Of a stretch of 64,000 bases of DNA, positions 24,300 through 33,250 are shown in pieces. The stretch covers positions 124,001 through 188,000 of the forward strand of contig CAXATO010000002.1 of NCBI GenBank assembly GCA_963972255.1, written 5' to 3'. Position numbers and translations under genes: made by a program. Origin of the DNA: UBA1479 sp002706405 (GTDB taxonomy: Bacteria > Pseudomonadota > Alphaproteobacteria > Rhodospirillales > Casp-alpha2). The notes under the pieces are model-generated. The model did not search any database and was not told the origin of the DNA. It saw only the letters and a list, made by a program, of their open reading frames with translations. Each line of letters begins with the position of its first letter. Positions within the stretch are counted from its first letter, which is position 1.

Positions 24300-24695
24300 A
24301 TGTCTGTACCTATCGGCGGCGGAAAGGCAAGCGCGATGGAGACTGCCAACGAAGCCCTGCGCGAGGCGAGTCTTGCCCGCCAGGCCATCCTCGCCCATGA
24401 GCGTCAATGCGTGGAACGATCGCGCGAGGCGGCACGGTCGTTCGAACGCATGGGCCAGGAACTGCGCGCCTTCATGGCCCAGACCCGCGAAGCCCAGACA
24501 CGTTTGCACGACCGGGTCGACCAGACCCAGGGGCGCATCTCTGAGAATCAGGTGCAGGTACTGGAGGGTTTTGCGGCGCTCCGCTCGGGCCTGATCCGGG
24601 GCCTGTTCGCGGCCCTGGTCGCACTCACCGGCGGCGCCGCCACCATGGCTTGGTATCTGTTGACCGGGCCGATGGCCGGACGGCTATCGCCCTAG
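24300..24695 (+). CDS. Coiled-coil protein with C-terminal membrane anchor (XhlA/holin-accessory-like)
   Basis: 131 residues. Residues 10-95 are an unbroken Glu/Arg/Gln-rich helix with heptad character (REAARSFERMGQELRAFMAQ), and residues about 100-124 form a single membrane segment (LFAALVALTGGAATMAWYLL). This is the layout of XhlA-type hemolysin/holin accessory proteins and of phage lysis regulators. ATG 24300 has AGAAAGGA about ten bases upstream. It ends 13 bases before the convergent MBL-DHH gene. Family membership is by architecture only. Confidence 0.6.
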   Translation: MSVPIGGGKASAMETANEALREASLARQAILAHERQCVERSREAARSFERMGQELRAFMAQTREAQTRLHDRVDQTQGRISENQVQVLEGFAALRSGLIRGLFAALVALTGGAATMAWYLLTGPMAGRLSP

Positions 24696-24708
24696 GCGGT
24701 GGTAAGAA

Positions 24709-26538
24709 TTACTCGGCCGTCGAAATGCGGTGGATCAGTTCCGCCATGGTTTCCTCGGCGATCGGGTTGTCCGCCTGACAGGTGCCGGCCGCCCGGTGGC
24801 CACCGCCGCCGAAGCGCAGCATCAATTCGCCCACGTTGACCGGCGAGGAGCGGTCGAAGATCGACTTGCCGACAGCGAACACGGTGTTCTGACCTTGCTT
24901 GCCCATGACCACATGCATGGAAATATTGCATTCCGGGAACAGGGCATAGATCAGGAAGCGGTTGCCGCAATAGATATCCGTTTCCTTGCGCATGTCGATG
25001 ACGGCGAGCTTGCCGTGCATGGTGGTGCAGCGCCGGAGTTGCTCCTCGAACTTGGGCCGGTGCTCGTTGTACAGGTCGATGCGTTCCTTGACGTCGGGGA
25101 GCTCCAGAATTTCTTCGATGGTGAAATTCCGGCAGTCCTCGATCAGGCCCATCATCAATTCGTAATTGGGAATGCGGAACCCGCGGAAACGCCCCAGGCC
25201 CGTGCGCGGGTCCATGATGAAGTTCAGCAATGCCCAGCCCTCGGGATTGAGCACGTCGTCCATCTCGTACTGCGCCGAGTCCGCCTGGTCGACGGCCTCC
25301 ATCAATTCGCCTGAGACGTAGGGGAAACCTTCTTCCCCGCCGAAATAGTTGTAGACCACCCGCGCCGCCGACGGCGCCGTCGGATCGATGACATGGTTGT
25401 CGCGTTTGCCGCCGACCCGTTCCATCTCGCTCAGGTGGTGGTCGAAGGCCAGATAGACACGCTCGTCGAACGGCACGTTGGTCGAGATGTCATTGTCCGT
25501 GAGATCGACCTCGCCGTATTGCATCTGACGCGGATGGACGAACAGGATGTCGTCGATCAACTCCATTTCCTCGAACAGCACGGCGCAGGCCAGGCCGTCG
25601 AAATCGCTGCGGGTGATCAGGCGGAACTGGCGGCCGCTTTCCTTGAGGGCGCGGGCAAGCGGCTTTCCCACCCCCATGATGGGTGAGTCGTCGGGTTTCG
25701 TCGCCGCCTTGATCTCGGGCGGCGGCGGCGCGCTGGCGGCGGTGTCCGTCGTTTCCGGCGCAGGGGCCGGCTCGGTCAGGCGTTGCGGCGTGCCGTCCTT
25801 GACGGCGATACCGATTTCCAGGGTCTCGAACCAATTGAGGAAGCGGTCCACATTGGCGCCCGTAAACACCAGTCCGCGCTGCGGCACGATGACCTCGGGG
25901 CCCAGGGCGCGCACCCGGCGGATCCAATCGTCGCGCGCCGCGGGCGAGCCCATCCAGCGCTGATGGAAGCCGGTGAGAAATTCAACATGGCGGTCGAAGT
26001 CGCGCACCGTGAACCCGTCGCGGTCATCGGGCGGCACCAGGGCGCCACCGATATCGCCCGAGAACAGCACCTTGGCGTCGGGATCAAAGACCGAGAAATT
26101 ACCCGGTGAATGCAGGTAGTGGGCGGGGATCAGTTGCAGCCGGCCGCCGTCGCCGAAACGGATTTCCATGCCCTCGTCGGGCACGGCGACGAAATCGGCC
26201 TCGCGGTCGTAATGGGTGACATAGCCCAGCCACAGCCAGGGCACATGGACCTTCAATTCATCGACACAGACCTCGCGCCACAGCGGCAGCGACGATCCCG
26301 CGTCCGGATCCTCATGGGTCAGGATGACATGCTTGATGTCGGCAAGCGGCACCTCGCGTTCGACGGCGTCGAACACGGCCGGAAAAATCTCGACGCCGCC
26401 CGGGTCGATGAGCACGGCCTCGTTGCCCGCGCGCACGATGACCTGGTTGGAATCAACCAGATCGGGCGGCTTACCGCTGTCCTGACCAACGACCAGCCAG
26501 GACCGCGTTCCGTCTCGGAACACCACTTCTGAACGCAC
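24709..26538 (-). CDS. Fusion of flavodiiron/ODP-like MBL domain with DHH-DHHA1 phosphoesterase
   Basis: 609 residues. Domain 1 (about 1-245) is a metallo-beta-lactamase fold like the diiron domain of flavodiiron and ODP oxygen-binding proteins; of the usual ligands, H75, D77, D79, H140 and D162 are visible but the next His is A80 and the last is R221. A Pro/Ala-rich linker (255-285) follows. Domain 2 (about 300-609) is a DHH phosphoesterase with DFDG (312-315), FDHH (365-368), VDQAD and the DHHA1 motif GGGGHRAAG near the end, so nuclease/phosphodiesterase activity on short RNA or cyclic nucleotides is plausible. It is the only opposite-strand gene in the virion block. A redox- or oxygen-gated phosphodiesterase is my inference. 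Confidence 0.8.
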   Translation of the reverse strand: MRSEVVFRDGTRSWLVVGQDSGKPPDLVDSNQVIVRAGNEAVLIDPGGVEIFPAVFDAVEREVPLADIKHVILTHEDPDAGSSLPLWREVCVDELKVHVPWLWLGYVTHYDREADFVAVPDEGMEIRFGDGGRLQLIPAHYLHSPGNFSVFDPDAKVLFSGDIGGALVPPDDRDGFTVRDFDRHVEFLTGFHQRWMGSPAARDDWIRRVRALGPEVIVPQRGLVFTGANVDRFLNWFETLEIGIAVKDGTPQRLTEPAPAPETTDTAASAPPPPEIKAATKPDDSPIMGVGKPLARALKESGRQFRLITRSDFDGLACAVLFEEMELIDDILFVHPRQMQYGEVDLTDNDISTNVPFDERVYLAFDHHLSEMERVGGKRDNHVIDPTAPSAARVVYNYFGGEEGFPYVSGELMEAVDQADSAQYEMDDVLNPEGWALLNFIMDPRTGLGRFRGFRIPNYELMMGLIEDCRNFTIEEILELPDVKERIDLYNEHRPKFEEQLRRCTTMHGKLAVIDMRKETDIYCGNRFLIYALFPECNISMHVVMGKQGQNTVFAVGKSIFDRSSPVNVGELMLRFGGGGHRAAGTCQADNPIAEETMAELIHRISTAE

Positions 26539-26903
26539 TTATGACAACCCCCGTCGTTGGATTAGGTTCAAGTGGCCTTCCTCTTGAGCACTATCGGTTT
26601 CTTATCGTTTTCCAGCTCCAACAATAGAAGATTTTTCCAAGGCACGCCAAGGGCTTGTGAGTACCGGAAAAATCAACCTTCGATCCGCCCCGGCAGGCGC
26701 AACCGCCTGCCGGACGCCCGTTTCCTCATCCCCCACCCCGGACAACCCAGGGGCCGCTTCCGACATTGAAGCGCCGACGGCCCGGAATCATCCCGACGCC
26801 CCCGCAGCGGCGAGCCCGTTCACGCGCCCGTCACAACCGCCGGGACCGGCGTCCTTCCCGCAACGCGACACGACAAAGGAGTCCGGATTTCCGGAGAACA
26901 CGC
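26539..26903. other. 365-base divergent region between MBL-DHH gene and capsid gene
   Basis: Holds the promoters of the minus-strand MBL-DHH gene and, presumably, of the capsid-to-scaffold genes, but I see no convincing -35/-10 pair and neither copy of the GGAATCAT/TTGAC/GGGCGAGGTG repeat. The proximal half (26540-26670) is AT-richer with several TTTTCC strings. The capsid ribosome site GGAGAA is at 26893-26898. Confidence 0.5.
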
Positions 26904-27722
26904 ATGTCGACACATATCGCACAATCCTTCATCAAGCACTTCCAGACGGACGTGCACCTGGAATACCAGCGCGTCGGCTCCAAGCTGCGCAACACGGTGC
27001 GGTCCAAGAACGACATCCAGGGGTCGTCCACCACCTTCCAGAAGGTCGGCAAGGGTACGGCCTCGACCAAGGCCCGCCACGGCATGGTCCCGGTCATGAA
27101 CCTGGATCACACCCCTGTCGAATGCCAACTGCAGGACTATTACGCCGGCGACTGGGTGGACGAACTCGACGAGATCAAGACCAACATCAACGAACGCCAG
27201 ATCATCGCCCGGGCCGGCGCCAACGCGCTTGGCCGCAAAACGGACGAGCTGATCGTCGAACAGTTGGACACGTCCACCAACTATTCCGGTGACGGGTCCG
27301 ACGGCCTGACCAAGACAAAGGTGCTGACCGCCTTCGAAATGCTGGGCGACGCCGACGTTCCCGACGACGGCGACCGCTTCGCGGTGATCGGCTGGAAGCA
27401 ATGGACGGACCTGCTGAAGATCCCCGAGTTTTCGGACATGGACTTCGTCGGGTCCGATGATCTTCCGTGGCGCGGCATCCAGGCCAAGCGCTGGCTGGGC
27501 ACCCTGTGGATTCCCCACTCGGGCCTGACCAAGAATACGGGCGTGCGCTACTGCTACTGGTATCACAAAAGCGCCGTCGGCCACGCCGTGGGCAAGGATG
27601 TGAAGACCGACATCACCTGGCACGGCGACCGCGCGTCCAACTTCGTCAACAACATGATGAGCCAGGGGGCCTGCCTGATCGATCCGTCGGGCGTGGTGTC
27701 TCTGCGCTGCCTGGAAAGCTAG
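26904..27722 (+). CDS. Phage major capsid protein
   Basis: 272-residue major head protein. The sequence has the features of podovirus capsid proteins annotated as phage capsid 2: QSFIKHFQTDVHLEYQRVGS at the start, a Lys/Arg-rich N-arm, then LDHTPVECQLQDYYAGDWV, the long helix NERQIIARAGANALGRKTDE and WHGDRASNFVNNMMSQGACL near the end. ATG 26904 has GGAGAA at seven bases. A decoration-like gene follows nine bases after the stop. No premature stop or frameshift. Confidence 0.88.
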   Translation: MSTHIAQSFIKHFQTDVHLEYQRVGSKLRNTVRSKNDIQGSSTTFQKVGKGTASTKARHGMVPVMNLDHTPVECQLQDYYAGDWVDELDEIKTNINERQIIARAGANALGRKTDELIVEQLDTSTNYSGDGSDGLTKTKVLTAFEMLGDADVPDDGDRFAVIGWKQWTDLLKIPEFSDMDFVGSDDLPWRGIQAKRWLGTLWIPHSGLTKNTGVRYCYWYHKSAVGHAVGKDVKTDITWHGDRASNFVNNMMSQGACLIDPSGVVSLRCLES

Positions 27723-27731
27723 GAGGCGACC

Positions 27732-28001
27732 ATGGCATTCGTATCGAAAGACTTGAGCGTGCTCAGCTACGCCAACGGCTTCACCCTGTGGCATTACACC
27801 ACGACCGATGCCGCCGCCGTCGTGGACAGTGTCGGCTACTTCAACGACGCGTCCCACATGCTGCGCACCGGCGATATACTTGTCGCCAATGTCGACACGG
27901 ACGGCACGCCGGGCGCCGGCCTGTTCCTGGTCAGCGCCAACGCGGGCGGCGCCGTCGATGTCGACGACCTGACCGCCATCGGCGGTACGGACACCGACTA
28001 G
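27732..28001 (+). CDS. Small head-associated (decoration-like) protein
   Basis: 89 residues following the capsid gene. The start MAFVSKDLSVLSYANGFTLW is a recurring pattern in small podophage proteins encoded next to the capsid, continuing with HYTTTDAAAVV, GYFNDASHMLRTGDIL and a beta-rich VDVDDLTAIGG end. Probably a head decoration or fibre base; acidic and without Cys. GGAGGC lies five bases before the ATG. A strong GC hairpin follows, in the position of the T7 post-capsid terminator. Confidence 0.75.
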   Translation: MAFVSKDLSVLSYANGFTLWHYTTTDAAAVVDSVGYFNDASHMLRTGDILVANVDTDGTPGAGLFLVSANAGGAVDVDDLTAIGGTDTD

Positions 28002-28023
28002 TCCCACCGTCTCATCACACCTT

Positions 28024-28055
28024 GGGGGCGCCCTGGTTTGCGCCGGGGCGCCCCC
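28024..28055 (+). terminator. GC-rich hairpin after capsid and decoration genes
   Basis: Arms GGGGGCGCC (28024-28032) and GGCGCCCCC (28047-28055), loop 14 bases; the following sequence has only TATTTCC. It is a candidate partial terminator that would favour capsid over downstream tail transcripts. Confidence 0.55.
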
Positions 28056-28099
28056 CTCGCGCCTATTTCCTTTCCCGATCCATCACCGGAGTCCTCGCC

Positions 28100-28669
28100 A
28101 TGGCGTTAAGTCAGATCGCTCTTTGTTCCCGCGCAATGCTGAGACTGGGCGGCACCACCATCACTTCGTTCGACGAAGGCACGGCCGAGGCCGAGATCGC
28201 CGCCAACCTGTTTCCCTCCGTGCGCGACGCCCTGCTGTCCGCTCATCCCTGGAGCTTCGCCACGGCGCAACAGCGTCTGCCGGTCCTGGCGACGGAGCCT
28301 GTTGCCGATTACGCCAAGGCGTTTCAACTGCCCGCCAATTTTCTGCGTGCTCTCTCCGCCGGCGGCAACACCCGCGGGCACGGACTGGAGTACCGCATCG
28401 CCGAGCGGCGCCTGCATGCCAACACGGACGAGGTGGTCATGACCTTCATCTTTCGCCCGGCCGAGATCGACTTTCCGCCGTTCTTCGACCAGGCCCTGAT
28501 CACCCGCCTGGCCGCCGAGTTCTGCATTCCCCTGACGGAAAGCACGTCGCGGGCGGAAGCGCTTTTCCGCCTTGCCGATCAGGAGTTCCAACGCGCCAAG
28601 ACCATCGACGCCCAACAGGAAACGCCGGGGCGCATCGATGATTTCTCCCTGGTGGAGGTCCGTGCCTGA
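28100..28669 (+). CDS. Tail tubular protein A-like (T7 gp11-type)
   Basis: 189-residue adaptor between portal and nozzle of a short tail. Recognisable features: SQIALCSRAMLRLGGTTITS, FPSVRDALLSAHPWSFATAQ with the YAKAFQLPANFLRAL block, and AEFCIPLTESTSRAE near the C-terminus. ATG 28100 has GGAG eight bases upstream. Its TGA overlaps the ATG of the nozzle gene (TGATG). Confidence 0.85.
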   Translation: MALSQIALCSRAMLRLGGTTITSFDEGTAEAEIAANLFPSVRDALLSAHPWSFATAQQRLPVLATEPVADYAKAFQLPANFLRALSAGGNTRGHGLEYRIAERRLHANTDEVVMTFIFRPAEIDFPPFFDQALITRLAAEFCIPLTESTSRAEALFRLADQEFQRAKTIDAQQETPGRIDDFSLVEVRA

Positions 28670-30570
28670 TGCCCCGATTGACGACACATAAATCCAACTT
28701 CACCGCCGGCGAGGTTTCGGCCCGGCTGTTGGGGCGCAGCGACCTTCGGTCCTATGCCAATGGGGCCGCCAAGCTGCGCAACGTGGTGATCCAGCCGACC
28801 GGCGGCGTCGCCCGCCGCGCGGGCACGCGGTTCGTCGACATGGCGCCGGGGCCGGGGCGGCTGATCGCGTTCGAGTTCAACACCGAGCAAACCTATCTGC
28901 TATGTTTTTCCCATCATCGGATCGACGTCTACACGGACGGCATGAAGACGGCGACCATCTCCGCTCCCTGGACCGAAGCGCAGACCGCCAAGCTGGCCTG
29001 GGTGCAAAGCGCCGATACCTTGTTGGTCGTCCATCCGGACACGCCGCCGAAGAAGATCACCCGCACGTCCCATGCCGATTGGCAGATCACGGACTGGGTC
29101 TTTGCCGATACAGGCAACCGCATCCATCAACCGCACCATAAGTTCGCCGCGGCGGACGTCACCTTGGACCCGACCGGGACCAGCGGCACCATCACCGTTG
29201 CCGCCTCGGCACCCGTGTTCGACGCCGGCCATGTCGGCACGCGGTTCCGTCTCGCCAACAAGGAGATCGAGATCACCGCCGTCGCCTCGGCGACCTCTGC
29301 CACGGCAACGGTGAAAGAGACCCTGGCCAGCGCCGCCGCCACGAAAGATTGGGAAGAGCAATCGTTCTCGCCCGTCCGGGGCTATCCGGCGACCGTGACC
29401 TTCCATCAGGATCGCACGGTGATCGGCGGTTCGCGGGACCTGCCGAATCAAATCTGGATGTCCAAGTCGGCGGACCTGTTCAACTTCGACCTGGGAGAGG
29501 GCCTGGACGACGAAGCGATCGAGTTCGCCCTGTTGTCCGACCAGGTCAACGCCTGCGCCGCCGTGTTCTCGGGCCGCCACCTGCAGGTCTTTACCTCGGG
29601 CGCGGAATGGATGGTGACCGGCGACCCGCTGACCCCCGCCTCCGTGCAGATCCGCCGGCAAACCCGCATCGGCTCGCCTGCGGCCCGGTTCGTACCGCCG
29701 CGCAACGTCGATGGCGCCACGCTGTTCGTACCGCGCACGGGGCGGGAGCTGCGGGAGTTCCTGTTCACCGATGTGGAGCAGGCCTATCAATCCCGCGATC
29801 TGGCAACCGTTGCCGAACATCTGGTCCATGACCCCCTGGACCAGGATTTCGACGCCCGCCGCCGCAACCTGCACCTGGTCATGGCCGACGGCAGCATCGG
29901 CACGCTGACCCTTTATCGGGCGGAAGAAATCACCGGCTGGACCTTGTCCGATACCCAGGGTGCGTTCCGTTCCGTCTGCGCCGTGGGCGATGCGGTCTAC
30001 CTTTTGGCAGAGCGCGAAGGCGGGCATACCATCGAGGCTTTCGACGACGGCCTGCAGGTCGATTGCGGCCTACACCTGACAGACGTCACGGCCAAATCCG
30101 AATGGTCCGGCCTGGATCATTTGGAAGGCCGCACGGTGAAGGTCGTCGCCGATGGATCGGTTCAAAGCGACGCGATCGTCACCGACGGGCGGATCGCCCT
30201 GAACGTTCCGGCGACGGAGGTTACGGTCGGGCTCGGCTACACCCATGTCATCGAGCCGCTGCCGCCGGCGGTCAACGGTCTACAAGGCTCCAACCAGGGC
30301 GGACGTCTGCGCATGGTTGCCGCGACCTATCGTCTGAAGGACGCATCGGCGCTGCGCCTGGACACGGGCCGCGGGTTCATCGATGTCCCCTTCCGCGAAT
30401 TCGGGAACGACCTTCTGGATGCGCCCCCCGTCGTGTTCTCCGGTGACCGGACCGTTCGCGCCTTCGGCTGGCGGCGGGACGGGACGCAGGCCCTGTGGCG
30501 GATCGAACAGGACACGCCTCTGCCCTTCACCCTGTTGTCCGTAACCGAGGAAGTGAACGTCAACGGCTGA
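28669..30570 (+). CDS. Tail tubular protein B-like nozzle (T7 gp12-type)
   Basis: 633-residue main tail tube/nozzle protein. The N-terminus KSNFTAGEVSARLLGRSDL, followed by NGAAKLRNVVIQPTGGVARR, is characteristic of the phage nozzle/stabilisation family; then come YLLCFSHHRIDVYTDG, a propeller-like middle with DLPNQIWMSKSADLFNF, and ATEVTVGLGYTH with a beta-rich C-terminal region. Continuous over its full length. Start at 28669 shares bases with the previous stop. It is the largest virion protein in the block. Confidence 0.88.
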   Translation: MPRLTTHKSNFTAGEVSARLLGRSDLRSYANGAAKLRNVVIQPTGGVARRAGTRFVDMAPGPGRLIAFEFNTEQTYLLCFSHHRIDVYTDGMKTATISAPWTEAQTAKLAWVQSADTLLVVHPDTPPKKITRTSHADWQITDWVFADTGNRIHQPHHKFAAADVTLDPTGTSGTITVAASAPVFDAGHVGTRFRLANKEIEITAVASATSATATVKETLASAAATKDWEEQSFSPVRGYPATVTFHQDRTVIGGSRDLPNQIWMSKSADLFNFDLGEGLDDEAIEFALLSDQVNACAAVFSGRHLQVFTSGAEWMVTGDPLTPASVQIRRQTRIGSPAARFVPPRNVDGATLFVPRTGRELREFLFTDVEQAYQSRDLATVAEHLVHDPLDQDFDARRRNLHLVMADGSIGTLTLYRAEEITGWTLSDTQGAFRSVCAVGDAVYLLAEREGGHTIEAFDDGLQVDCGLHLTDVTAKSEWSGLDHLEGRTVKVVADGSVQSDAIVTDGRIALNVPATEVTVGLGYTHVIEPLPPAVNGLQGSNQGGRLRMVAATYRLKDASALRLDTGRGFIDVPFREFGNDLLDAPPVVFSGDRTVRAFGWRRDGTQALWRIEQDTPLPFTLLSVTEEVNVNG

Positions 30571-30602
30571 TCCTTCCCCTCTCATTCAAGGAGTCCCTTT
30601 CC

Positions 30603-31082
30603 ATGGCAGAGTTCGCCACCATGGCCCTGGCCAGCGCCGTCAGCACGGGCCTGTCCGCGATCCAAAAGCAGTCCGCCGCGAAACAACAGGCTGCCCAACT
30701 CGAGACCCAGCGCCGGCAGCAGGTTGCGCAGATCAATCAACAACAGGAAATTGAAACCAAACGGCGCCGCGAACAACTGCGTCAAGCCCAGGCGGCGCAA
30801 CGTGCGCGCTTCGCCGGCGGCGGCATCAGCGCGGGCAGCGGGTCGGCATCGAGCCTTCTGTCCGGCCTTGCCCGACAGGTCGATGAAGCCATCGCCGACA
30901 GCGGGAGTTATAACAAGCTGCGCATCGACGGCATCAACTCGGCTGCCGCCGCGCAACGCTCAAGCCTGCTCAGTGCGCCGCGCGAAACCTTGTTCGACGG
31001 ATTTCGCGGCATCCTGACGAGCGGGATCCATCAGATGCCCTCGCTATTCGATGACAAATCAAACAAGCCGAAAGCCGGTTGA
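30603..31082 (+). CDS. Internal virion protein-like, helical
   Basis: 159 residues. It starts with an Ala/Ser-rich hydrophobic patch (TMALASAVSTGLSAI), then a long Gln/Arg coiled helix (AAQLETQRRQQVAQINQQQE, REQLRQAQAAQRARF), a Gly-rich turn GGGISAGSGSASSLLSG and a helical end. This matches small internal virion/ejection proteins encoded after the nozzle gene in podophages (T7 gp14 position). AAGGAG is upstream. It overlaps the next gene by 32 bases. Confidence 0.7.
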   Translation: MAEFATMALASAVSTGLSAIQKQSAAKQQAAQLETQRRQQVAQINQQQEIETKRRREQLRQAQAAQRARFAGGGISAGSGSASSLLSGLARQVDEAIADSGSYNKLRIDGINSAAAAQRSSLLSAPRETLFDGFRGILTSGIHQMPSLFDDKSNKPKAG

Positions 31083-31362
31083 CGGCATCCGCCGGACCGT
31101 CAGGGGCCGCCTCCCCAAATTGCTGCGAAAGGCAATTTCCGATTACGTGGCCTTCGCAGCTCAGACCGCCCCGGATGACGCCAAGGGGTTCGCCGCCCAT
31201 CAGTCTGCCTGCAAGGCAGCGCTGGCTCATCTCGACGCCGGGGCCAAGCTGCTCGCCTGGGCGGAAGGGCCAGGCGCGTCGACCAACGATGCCGACAGCC
31301 TCGCCCGCATGATCCAAGCGGCGGAGGAGGCTGTCGCCGCCACCGATCCCGACGGCATTTGA
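31051..31362 (+). CDS. Hypothetical phage-block protein
   Basis: 103 residues, basic N-terminus (PVDGIRRTVRGRLPKLLRKA) then a helical, Ala-rich body (FAAHQSACKAALAHLDAGAK). No recognised family and only a weak ribosome site, but it is embedded between virion genes in the same frame direction and overlaps its upstream neighbour, as is usual for these operons. Confidence 0.55.
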   Translation: MTNQTSRKPVDGIRRTVRGRLPKLLRKAISDYVAFAAQTAPDDAKGFAAHQSACKAALAHLDAGAKLLAWAEGPGASTNDADSLARMIQAAEEAVAATDPDGI

Positions 31363-31415
31363 CCGACAACCCCGCCCCCCTTCTTCATCGGAACGTAAGG
31401 AAAGGAGCCCCCGCC

Positions 31416-31640
31416 ATGGGAGGAATCTTCAGCTCGCCCAAACTGCCGCCCGCACCTCCGCCACCCCCGCCGCCGCCGGACCCCGAAGAGGGCGAGCGCG
31501 AACGCCGCTTGGAACGCCTGGAGCGCCAGCGCCGTGGCCGCGCCGGTTTGATTGCCACGTCGCGCCGTGGCCTGTTGGACGTGCGGCCGGACAACGCCGG
31601 ATCCGTCGATGCCGGCGCCAAGACCAAGCTGGGAGAATGA
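31416..31640 (+). CDS. Small proline-rich phage protein
   Basis: 74 residues: MGGIFSSPKLPPAP, a run of eight Pro, an acidic/basic helix (EEGERERRLERLERQRRGRA) and the C-terminal block GLIATSRRGLLDVRP. Small proteins with this MGG-F-PPP and TSRRG-L pattern sit just before the portal gene in many podophages and prophages. Function unknown; possibly head-tail joining. AAAGGAGCC provides the ribosome site. Confidence 0.75.
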   Translation: MGGIFSSPKLPPAPPPPPPPPDPEEGERERRLERLERQRRGRAGLIATSRRGLLDVRPDNAGSVDAGAKTKLGE

Positions 31641-33250
31641 CTATGACGGAAATCACGACCGATGCCGTGATGGCACGATACCGACGGGCCCGCGATCGGC
31701 GCGCAACCTGGGAACCCCTGTGGCAGGAATGTTTCGATTTCGCCCTGCCGCAACGGGAAACGGCCTTGGGCCGCAGTCAGGGCGCCAGCCGCAAAACCGA
31801 CCGACTGTTCGACGGAACCGCCCCCGATGCCGTGGATCAGTTGGCCGCGAGCCTGCTGGCGCAGTTGACCCCGCCCTGGGCGCGATGGTTCGGTCTGATG
31901 CCGGGGACGAAGGTCGACGATGCCCAGCGTGCGGGCCTGTCCCAGGAACTGGAAACGGCGGCGCAAACCCTGCAGTCCCATTTCGACCGATCCAACTTCG
32001 CCGTCGAAATGCATCAGTGCTATCTGGATCTGGTCACGGCGGGTACGGCGAGCCTGATGTTCGAAGCCGCGCCGCCGGGGGAACCCTCGGCCTTCCGCTT
32101 CACCGCCGTACCGTTGAGCCAGGTCGCATTCGAAGAAGATGCCTCCGGCCGCCTCGACACCACCTTTCGCACCAGCCGGCTGACCCGCACACAAATCGTC
32201 GAACGCTTCCCGAAGGCCAAGTTGCCGGACGCTCTGAAAGCCCGCAAGCCGGGCGACGGGGAGGAACCATCGGCGGATATTCTCGAAGCCCTGATCCCCG
32301 CCAAGGGCGGCTTCGATTACATGGCGCTGATCGATCCCGGCGAGGGGACGACGGGCGAACAGGCGGTAACCGTGCTGAAGACCGGGCGGTTCGAGCGCTC
32401 GCCCTTCATCAATTTCCGCTGGCTCAAGGCACCCGGCGAAATCTATGGCCGCTCGCCGGTGATGAAGACCCTGCCGGACATCAAGACCGCCAATAAGGTC
32501 GTCGAACTGGTCCTGAAGAACGCGTCGATCGCCGTCACCGGCATCTGGCAGGCGGATGACGACGGCGTGCTCAATCCTTCCAACATCCGCCTGACGCCGG
32601 GCACTATCATCCCCAAGGCGGTGGGCTCCGCCGGCCTGAAGCCGCTGGAGGCGCCGGGGCGCTTTGACCTGTCCCAGGTGGTGTTGCAGGATTTACGGTC
32701 GGGCATCCGCCGGGCCCTCTTGGCAGACCGCCTGGGCCAGATCGAGGGGCCGCGCATGACGGCGACGGAGGTCCTGGAACGGGTCGCGGAAATCTCCCGC
32801 CTGTTGGGCGCGACTTACGGTCGACTGCAATCGGAGCTGCTGACACCCCTGGTGACCCGGGGGCTGTCGATCCTGATTCGCCGCGGCGAAGTTCCGGCGT
32901 TGCGCATCGATGGCCAGATCATCGACCTGGAGTACAAATCGCCCCTCGCCCGTCAGCAGGCACAGCAGGACGTTCAGGCAACGCTGGCATTTCTCGACGG
33001 CCTGGCCCGTCTGGGCCCGCAGGCCCTTGCCATCGTCGACATCACGCAGGCCGCCCAAACCCTCGCCGCCGCCTTCGGCGTCCCGCCGAAGATTCTGAAA
33101 TCAGCAGATCCGGCGGCCGCACCAGCGCTACCGTCGGACGCCGCCAGTCCCCCGCCGGCGGGCGGGGATGACGGGGGCGGCGGGCTCGCGGCGCTTGCAA
33201 CGGCCTTGGGCGGCGCCCTGTCGCCAACCCCGCCGGCGGGAGCCGCCTGA
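31637..33250 (+). CDS. Portal (head-to-tail connector) protein
   Basis: 537-residue connector of the T7 gp8 type that forms the DNA entry ring. N-terminal features: RRATWEPLWQECFDFALPQR with DRLFDGTAPDAVDQLAASLL and the LTPPWARWFGL block; middle KTGRFERSPFINFRWLKAPG with YGRSPVMKTLPDIKT; then GPRMTATEVLERVAEISRLL in the wing/crown region. The Pro/Gly-rich C-terminus (after about 485) is probably disordered. ATG 31637 overlaps the previous stop. The next gene starts at its stop codon. Confidence 0.9.
   Translation: MTMTEITTDAVMARYRRARDRRATWEPLWQECFDFALPQRETALGRSQGASRKTDRLFDGTAPDAVDQLAASLLAQLTPPWARWFGLMPGTKVDDAQRAGLSQELETAAQTLQSHFDRSNFAVEMHQCYLDLVTAGTASLMFEAAPPGEPSAFRFTAVPLSQVAFEEDASGRLDTTFRTSRLTRTQIVERFPKAKLPDALKARKPGDGEEPSADILEALIPAKGGFDYMALIDPGEGTTGEQAVTVLKTGRFERSPFINFRWLKAPGEIYGRSPVMKTLPDIKTANKVVELVLKNASIAVTGIWQADDDGVLNPSNIRLTPGTIIPKAVGSAGLKPLEAPGRFDLSQVVLQDLRSGIRRALLADRLGQIEGPRMTATEVLERVAEISRLLGATYGRLQSELLTPLVTRGLSILIRRGEVPALRIDGQIIDLEYKSPLARQQAQQDVQATLAFLDGLARLGPQALAIVDITQAAQTLAAAFGVPPKILKSADPAAAPALPSDAASPPPAGGDDGGGGLAALATALGGALSPTPPAGAA

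Noticed and set aside
26657..27292. Extended reading frame starting before the capsid gene
   Set aside because: It overlaps the capsid gene in another frame with Arg/His/Gly-rich shadow composition and has no motif or ribosome site of its own.
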